This document shows, in pieces, positions 58,935-64,000 of a stretch of DNA of 64,000 bases; the stretch's first letter is position 1; every line of letters begins with the position of its first letter. This stretch comes from DASUPK01 sp963695675. GTDB taxonomy: Bacteria; Actinomycetota; Thermoleophilia; Solirubrobacterales; 70-9. The translations under genes and the position numbers were made by a program. The notes beneath the pieces were generated by a model that saw only the letters and a list, made by a program, of their open reading frames with translations, did no database searches and was not told the origin of the DNA. Location of the stretch: the NCBI GenBank assembly GCA_963695675.1, contig CAVOGY010000007.1, forward strand, positions 868,001 to 932,000. The letters are read 5' to 3'.

Positions 58935-61380
58935 ATGGCAAAGAGGCTCCTTTTCATCATCGCTTTGGGCAGCACGCTCGCCGTCATCGGCGCGGCTACC
59001 GCCAGCTCGCTCAGCGTCGGCGGAGTAGACGTCACCACGCCCACCCTGCCCCTCCCCACCACTCCCACCACGAGCAACCCTCTCCCAAGCAGCCCGCTCC
59101 CCGACACCCAGCTGCCGAGCGTTGGCGGCGGTGGATCGAAGCGGCGGGGGCTCGACCAGCGGCAGCTCGACCAGCGGCAGCTCGACCAGCGGCAGCTCGA
59201 CCAGCGGCAGCTCGACCAGCGGCAGCTCGACCAGCGGCAGCGGCTCGACAACCACGACCACGTCCGGCGGCGGTGGGACCGCCGGCGGCGGGAGCGGGAC
59301 CAAGAAGCACAAGGGCCTGTTCGCAAAGAAGAAGAACCAGAGGTCGAAGCAGGTGGTGATGGACAAGCAGAACAAGATCACCCAACCCGTCCTGCGCAAC
59401 CCGAACGGCACCCCCACCCCCCAGAACCCGGGACTGACCCTCGCGCAGTTCGGCCCCGCTCCGATCGGTGTCCCGAACCCCGTCATCGACTCGTTCGAGA
59501 TCCCGCCCTTCCTGCTGCCGATCTACCAGTCCTGCGGGACCGAGTATGGGATCCCCTGGCAGGTGCTCGCCTCTATCAACAAGATCGAGACCGCGTTCGG
59601 CACCAACCTGAACATCTCATCCGCCGGCGCGATGGGCTGGATGCAGTTCATCCCCTCGACGTGGGCTGCCTATGGGGTTGATGCGAACGAGGACGGGCGA
59701 AAGGACCCCTACAACCCGGTTGACGCGATCTGCGCCGCGGCCCGCTATCTGCGCGCCGCCGGCGGCGACCACGACATCCGCCAGGCGATCTTCTCCTACA
59801 ACCACGCCGACTGGTACGTCGACGAGGTGCTGCTGGGGGCGAACCAGTACGGCAGGCTGCCCGATGCCCTGGTCGGCTCGCTAACCGGGCTCACCGAGGG
59901 CGCCCACTTCCCGATCGCAGCCGACGCGCGGTACGCAGACGACATCAACGATGCGGCCGCGCTCGCCCGGTCGACGACCCAGCGCAAGGCGGCCGGCAAT
60001 GCCGCCGACGTGATCTCCTCCGACGCGAGCCGCCGAAGCATCAATGTCTACTCGAGCCTTAACGCTCCGGTCGTCGCGGTCAACGACGGCGTCATCAAGA
60101 AGATGGGCAACAGCAAGGAGCTCGGCAAGTTCATCGTCCTCCAGGACGCCTACGGCAATCGCTACACCTACTCGCAGCTCGGGCAGATCTCCCCAGTCCA
60201 TCCGGTGCCCCGCCAGCGGAAGCTCGATGCCGGCGCCTTCAAGCTCGAGGGGCCGAACAAGGACGCGGCCCCGAAGAGCCCGGCGACCGCGGGTGACAAC
60301 TCGGCACGCCGGGCGGCGGCGCCAGCCAGCGCCCAACCGAAGGAGCCGAAGGCCCAGCAACCGCAGCCGGCGCCGAGCAGCGGTCCCAGCAACACCGAGG
60401 GGAGCCGCGAGCGCGTCTTCGCCCTCCCGGGGCGGGTGCCGAACGCCGCCCAGCCGAGCTCCTCCGGCCCGGGGGATCAGCTGCCGGCGCAGGCCGCTGC
60501 CCTCCCCGGCCAGACCGTGCCCGGTCACCCGACCGTCCAGTTCGACCCGAAGACAATGCAGCTGAAGCCGCTCAAGGTCGGCTCCCAGGTGATTGGCGGT
60601 TCGGTGATCGGGCGGATCGGCAAGTCCCCCAGCGGCCCGCCGCGGCTCAACTTCGCGATCCGCCCGGCGGGGCGCGGCGCCCCAACGATCGACCCGAAGC
60701 CGATCCTCGACGGCTGGAAGCTGCTCGAGACCACCGCGATCTACCGGGCTAACGACAAGAACCCGTTCGGATCGGACCCGACCGTCGGCCAGGTCCTGCT
60801 CGAGTCGAAGGCGACGCTGATGCAGCGGGTGCTCGCCGACCCGAAGCTCTCGATCTACTCCTGCGGGCGCAACGACGTCCAGACCGGCCAGATCGACCGC
60901 CGCGTCCTCGCGGTGATGGAGTACCTGGTCGCCAAGGGCTACCGCCTCACGATCACCTCGCTGAAGTGCGGCCATTCGTACCTGACCTCCTCGGGCAACG
61001 TCTCGGCGCACTCCTACGGCTCCGCCGTCGATATCGCGGCGGTGAACGGCATCCCGATCACGGGTCACCAGGGGCCCGGGTCGATCACAGAGGCTGTGAT
61101 CAAGGACCTGCTTCTGCTGCAGGGAGCGATGCGCCCCGCGCAGATCATCTCGCTGATGGATCTCGGTCCCCCCACCTTCATCCTGCCCGACCACTACAAC
61201 CACATCCACGTCGGCTACACCTTCTCGACCTCCGGCAATCTCCAGCAGCTCGGCGAGATGCTCAAGCCCGAGCAGTGGCAGCGGCTGATCCAGCGCCTCG
61301 GCGAGATCCAGAACCCGAAGGTGCCGAGCAAGCCGTCCGACGCCGCGCTGCCCGCCAAGGGCCACAGTAAGGGCGACTAA
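58935..61380 (+). CDS. Secreted three-module peptidoglycan hydrolase: SLT, degenerate M23, M15-like (5' frameshift)
   Basis: About 815 residues. ATG 58935 encodes a signal peptide (MAKRLLFIIALGSTLAVIGA), then a Pro/Thr linker; near 59143 the frame shifts by one. A Gly/Ser/Thr repeat (59151-59240) follows. About 180-320: lytic transglycosylase SLT with VLASINKIETAFGTNLN (Glu), SSAGAMGWMQFIPSTWAAYG and AICAAARYLRAAGGDHD. About 370-425: an M23-like beta domain (NAPVVAVNDGVIKKMG, RYTYSQLGQI) that lacks the metal histidines. About 430-530: disordered Pro/Ala linker. About 640-765: M15-type carboxypeptidase with AHSYGSAVDIAAV and DHYNHIHVGYTF, which keep His, Asp and HxH. One protein could cut glycan strands and peptides. 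Confidence 0.88.
59151..59240 (+). repeat. 15-bp tandem repeat, six copies
   Basis: CTCGACCAGCGGCAG repeated six times without change, encoding an S-T-S-G-S linker in the gene's main frame. Copy number probably varies between strains. The frame break just upstream (about 59143) lies beside it. Confidence 0.9.
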
Positions 61381-61430
61381 CCGGCCAGGGGCCTCTTGCG
61401 GGACCCCTGAACCGATTCACCCCTGAGCCA

Positions 61431-62636
61431 TCACCCCCGCTCCTCACCCGGGCGCAGCCAGGGGGTGAACGCCGAGTCGCGGTGCAGGGTCCCCGCTCGA
61501 CGGATGGCGTCGGCGCCGAAACGGTTGCGGATCTCGTCGACGGCGGCATCCAGAGCGGCGTCGGGTGCCCGCTCGAGGGGCAGCTCGAGCTGGGCGCCGC
61601 AGCCGCGACCGGCCAGGTTGCTGACGGCGACCCCGAGAAGGGTGATGCCGCGACGCTCGATCAGCGGCATCGCCGCCGTGAGCAGCATCCGGGCGGCGGC
61701 CAGAACCGCGCCGGTGCCGTCGGTGACGTGGGGAAGGGTGCGGGAGCGGCTCGCTCGCCTGAAGTCGCCGAAGCGCAGCCGAAGCGTCACGGTTCGCCCA
61801 GCACGGCGCGAGCCCCGCATGCGACGGGTGACGCGATCGACCAGCGCAACGAGCACCGCGTCGAGCTCCGCGGGTGACCGCCGGGCGCGGCCGAGCGCCG
61901 ACTGGGAGCCGAAGGAACCGCGGCGGCGGCCGCGGCGAACCGGTCGCGGGTCGCGGTTGCGGGCCACCGCGTGCAGGTGGCGGGCGGCGGCCGGGCCGAC
62001 GGCCAGGGCGAGCGCTGCCTCGCCGCGCCGGGCGAGCTCGCCGACGGTCGCGATCCCGCGGGCGCGAAGCCGCTCGGCGGTCGCCGGGCCCACCCCCCAG
62101 AGGCTCTCGACCGGGAGCGGCTCCAGGAATCGCCGCTCATCGGCCGGAGCGATCAGCAGCAGACCGTCCGGCTTCGCGGCCCTGCTCGCCATCTTCGCCA
62201 GCACCTTGGTGCGAGCCACCCCGACGGTCACGGCCAGGCCGACCTCCTCTCTCGCCCGTCGGCGAAGCTCCTCGGCGATCTTGCGCGGGGATCCGGAGAT
62301 TGCCTCGAGCCCGCGCACGTCCAGGAAGGCCTCCTCCATCGAGAGTCCCTCGACCAGGGGCGCGGTCTGCTCGAAGAGGGCGAACAGCGCTTTGCTCGCC
62401 TCGGTGTAGGCGGCGAAGCGAGGCTCGACCACCGCCGCATCCGGGCAGAGCCGGCGCGCCAATCGCCCGCCCATCCCACCCTGAACGCCGCGCGCGCGGG
62501 CTTCGTAGCTCGCCGCCATCACCACCCCGCCGCCGACGATCGTCGGTCGCCCGCGCAGGCTCGGGTCGTCCCGCTGCTCCACCGACGCGAAGAAAGCGTC
62601 GGCGTCGGCGTGCAGGATCGATGCCCCTCTGGACAC
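61431..62636 (-). CDS. dinB: DNA polymerase IV (Y family)
   Basis: A 401-aa Y-family polymerase. GTG 62636 is used since ILHADADAFFASVEQRDDP starts ten residues later and no upstream residues are conserved; an ATG at 62711 would add 25 residues. Palm motifs: DADAFFASVEQ and LSMEEAFLDVRG (the catalytic Asp/Glu). Then the fingers (VVMAASYEARARGVQGGM), HhH region LWGVGPATAERLRARGIATV and little finger RTVTLRLRFGDF. The C-terminus lacks a clear beta-clamp motif. A LexA box overlaps the start, so expression is SOS-controlled. Confidence 0.94.
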   Translation of the reverse strand: MSRGASILHADADAFFASVEQRDDPSLRGRPTIVGGGVVMAASYEARARGVQGGMGGRLARRLCPDAAVVEPRFAAYTEASKALFALFEQTAPLVEGLSMEEAFLDVRGLEAISGSPRKIAEELRRRAREEVGLAVTVGVARTKVLAKMASRAAKPDGLLLIAPADERRFLEPLPVESLWGVGPATAERLRARGIATVGELARRGEAALALAVGPAAARHLHAVARNRDPRPVRRGRRRGSFGSQSALGRARRSPAELDAVLVALVDRVTRRMRGSRRAGRTVTLRLRFGDFRRASRSRTLPHVTDGTGAVLAAARMLLTAAMPLIERRGITLLGVAVSNLAGRGCGAQLELPLERAPDAALDAAVDEIRNRFGADAIRRAGTLHRDSAFTPWLRPGEERG

Positions 62637-62649
62637 GAACGTATGTTCG
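62636..62649. promoter_or_regulatory. LexA (SOS) box at the dinB start
   Basis: CGAACGTATGTTCG is a perfect match to the Gram-positive/actinobacterial LexA consensus (CGAACRNRYGTTYG), and it is palindromic. It touches the GTG start codon of dinB. Confidence 0.9.
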
Positions 62650-62670
62650 CATCCAATCGCAGAGCGCGCA

Positions 62671-62849
62671 AAGGCGTTCTTCGGCGAGCTGCTCGGCTGG
62701 CAGTACGACACCGACGAGCGGGGCTACGCCTCCATCAAGAACGCGGGAGGGCTCAATGGGGGCATGCGCGTGCAGACCGAGCCAAGCGGGGCACCCCACC
62801 CGAGTGGCTCCCTTACTTCACGGTCGAGAAAGGCGAGACCGACCCGTGA
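62671..62849 (+). pseudogene. Decayed VOC (glyoxalase-like) gene fragment
   Basis: Between dinB and the DUF899 gene one frame encodes KAFFGELLGWQYDTDE, then RGYASIKNAGGLNGGM, a typical VOC segment. Near 62785 the frame shifts to TPPEWLPYFTVEKGETDP and stops. There is no start and no N-terminal strand; the LexA box and dinB promoter replace it. It is a remnant, truncated on both sides. Confidence 0.7.
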
Positions 62850-62862
62850 AACACCAGGCGGT

Positions 62863-63606
62863 TCAGTCCGGGTACTCGTCCTTGCGCCAGGCGCGAGGCT
62901 CCTCGGGCTGCTCCTTCGGCGTGCGGTCGAGGAGGAACGAGTGGTACGGGGCCACGAACGGGTCGGGCGCCATCACCTGGTAGGTCAGGTAGACGGTCCC
63001 GTTGTCCTTCGCAAAGCTGATGAAGCCCGGTCCCTCGCGCAGGCCGTCCTTGAGCTCCGCGCCGACCTGCTCCGACCACTCCTGCAGCCACTCGGGCGGG
63101 TCGTCGATCATCTCCTTCACACCGGGGATCTCACCCGACATCGCCTGCTCCTCGGTCATCGCGAGGCCGAAGTCGAAGGGAAAGTCGCTCTCGTAGGTCG
63201 AGGCCCACGGGAACTGCCAGCCCATCCGCTTCTTGTAGGCGAGCAGCTCGTCGATTGGCGCACGCGAGAAGCACATCATCGTCACGTCGCGCTTGTTCAG
63301 GTGGATCAGCGTGCCATCGAACTCGTCGCCGAGCATCGTGCAGCCGGGACAGGCGCCCTTCGTGTAGTCGGGCCCGTACATGATGTTGTAGGCGAGCAGC
63401 TGTGAGCGGCCGTCGAAGAGCTCGGCGAGGCTCTTCTTGCCGTCCTCGGTGTCGAACTCGTACTCCTTCTCGACCGGGACCCAGGGCAGCTCGCGCCGCT
63501 TCTCCTTGATCTCGGTGTTGCGTTCGGCCTGCTCGGCCTCGAGCTTCGCGAGCTCGTCCCGGGCCGCTTGCCATTCCTCGCGGGTGCCGATCGTGTGCTC
63601 AGACAT
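62863..63606 (-). CDS. DUF899 thioredoxin-like protein
   Basis: A 247-aa DUF899 protein. ATG 63606 follows AAGGAGGGCGATGAG. N-terminal helices (TREEWQAARDELAKLEAEQA), then ELPWVPVEKEYEF, LAELFDGRSQLLAYNIMYG, PDYTKGACPGCTMLGDEFDG (CxxC-type redox motif), VTMMCFSRAPIDELLAYKKR and YHSFLLDRTPKEQPEEPR. DUF899 proteins have a thioredoxin fold and are thought to detoxify or reduce small molecules. The C-terminal part is intact. Confidence 0.9.
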   Translation of the reverse strand: MSEHTIGTREEWQAARDELAKLEAEQAERNTEIKEKRRELPWVPVEKEYEFDTEDGKKSLAELFDGRSQLLAYNIMYGPDYTKGACPGCTMLGDEFDGTLIHLNKRDVTMMCFSRAPIDELLAYKKRMGWQFPWASTYESDFPFDFGLAMTEEQAMSGEIPGVKEMIDDPPEWLQEWSEQVGAELKDGLREGPGFISFAKDNGTVYLTYQVMAPDPFVAPYHSFLLDRTPKEQPEEPRAWRKDEYPD

Positions 63607-63907
63607 CTCATCGCCCTCCTTTTTTGAGCTCCGCCGCTCCCGGCGCGATCGAATCCACAGTCAGTCGGACGCTACCGGGGTCACGAAATTGAGACCGGCG
63701 GCAGCGCGGAAACTCATCGCGGGGGGCGGGAGAGCGAGACCATGCTCGTCGGGCTTCCCGGGGATCAGATAAACAAGTCGCTAACAACTCGATTTGGCGC
63801 CTCGCCCTACGCAGCGATCGCCACCGGCGTCGCCGCGAAAGTCATCGTGTCCCCCGCTATGTGCTTCCGGGGTCAGCTGTCGGGCTCACGCGGAAGAGAG
63901 TCGCGTT
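63607..63907. other. Intergenic region
   Basis: About 300 bp between the DUF899 gene and the gene running off the right edge. An open frame from 63742 (74 codons) has no ribosome binding site and biased content. I see no riboswitch, tRNA or clear promoter. A TAACAACT stretch lies near 63782. Confidence 0.6.
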
Positions 63908-64000
63908 ATGCCGCTGACCGGCAATTCGCCCCAGGATCGGGTCCCCCGGCCGCCAGGCTCGCCTGAACGAGACGGCGTTCAGCAAGGTCCTATGAAGCGC
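63908..64000 (+). CDS. N-terminal end of an unidentified protein, cut by the window edge
   Basis: ATG 63908 follows GGAAGAGAG and stays open for 31 codons to the end of the window. The product starts MPLTGNSPQDRVPRPPGSPE, then RDGVQQGPMKR, a Pro-rich polar tail as in many membrane or regulatory proteins. The family cannot be told. Confidence 0.5.
   Translation, partial: MPLTGNSPQDRVPRPPGSPERDGVQQGPMKR

Noticed and set aside
59151..59240. Possible CRISPR-like array
   Set aside because: Perfect 15-bp tandem units without spacers, coding for a Gly/Ser/Thr linker.
63742..63966. 74-codon frame near the right edge
   Set aside because: No start signals; overlaps in another frame the better candidate starting at 63908.

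Overview
The window is a gene-dense, very GC-rich chromosomal segment with no rRNA or tRNA gene, no insertion sequence, no CRISPR array and no phage module. Its content suggests a high-GC actinobacterium, and the mix points to Thermoleophilia/Solirubrobacterales (inference, not proven): acyl-CoA dehydrogenase with SCP2 and TetR, a WS/DGAT wax ester synthase, an MptB-like mannosyltransferase, a PucR regulator, DUF58/transglutaminase/MoxR, a Cheo-type LexA box and a ydaO-type riboswitch. Many genes lack a Shine-Dalgarno site and instead have a TANNNT box 6 to 8 nt before the start codon, so leaderless transcripts look common. At least 15 single-base frameshifts fall inside otherwise intact reading frames. 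I read most of them as consensus indel errors in G/C runs, and annotate those genes across the breaks.

Layout. 1-309: end of a DUF2236 gene. 448-8498: a lipid or steroid-like catabolic block (TetR, SCP2, acyl-CoA dehydrogenase, alpha/beta hydrolase, membrane protein, acyltransferase, SRPBCC, NTF2-like) with two matching double operators. 8508-13296: a degenerate rhodanese, then MoxR ATPase, DUF58 and transglutaminase. 13354-16653: an MprAB-like two-component pair and a convergent PucR regulator, next to a fatty acid desaturase (16732). 17713-23214: a small secreted protein, an NTF2-like protein, a tandem pair of unknown paralogues, a STAS protein, a cNMP/CBS/DUF294 protein with a DnaQ-like exonuclease, and a 34-aa membrane peptide.

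23438-30122: an amino acid/polyamine permease, a PuuD-like gamma-glutamyl hydrolase, and a glycerol-type operon (GlpA-like and partner flavoproteins, FGGY kinase). 30155-37034: a potassium block with a KdpD-like sensor lacking its usual N-terminal modules, KdpE, a UspA protein, Kup, and an APC permease with a fused Usp domain. 37068-43921: glutamine synthetase-like ligase, aldehyde dehydrogenase, SDR, amidotransferase, RidA, threonine dehydratase and enoyl-CoA hydratase. Together with the permease and PuuD-like gene upstream, these could form a gamma-glutamylated amine (Puu-like) route.

43946-52927: persulfide dioxygenase-like protein with two rhodanese domains, a secreted triple-repeat protein, a C40 endopeptidase, an alpha/beta hydrolase, a thioesterase, WS/DGAT, DoxX and a GT-C mannosyltransferase. 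53166-55270: a zinc-ribbon/HTH protein, a c-di-AMP (ydaO) riboswitch in front of a 43-aa membrane peptide, and a GH76-like hydrolase. 55356-64000: animal-type haem peroxidase, VOC protein, class C serine hydrolase, a three-module peptidoglycan hydrolase, DinB under a LexA box, a decayed VOC fragment, a DUF899 protein and the start of a gene running off the right edge.

The most interesting signals are the c-di-AMP riboswitch controlling a tiny membrane peptide in a genome segment that also carries a rebuilt Kdp/Kup potassium module, the paired operators of the lipid block, and the three-module cell wall hydrolase.
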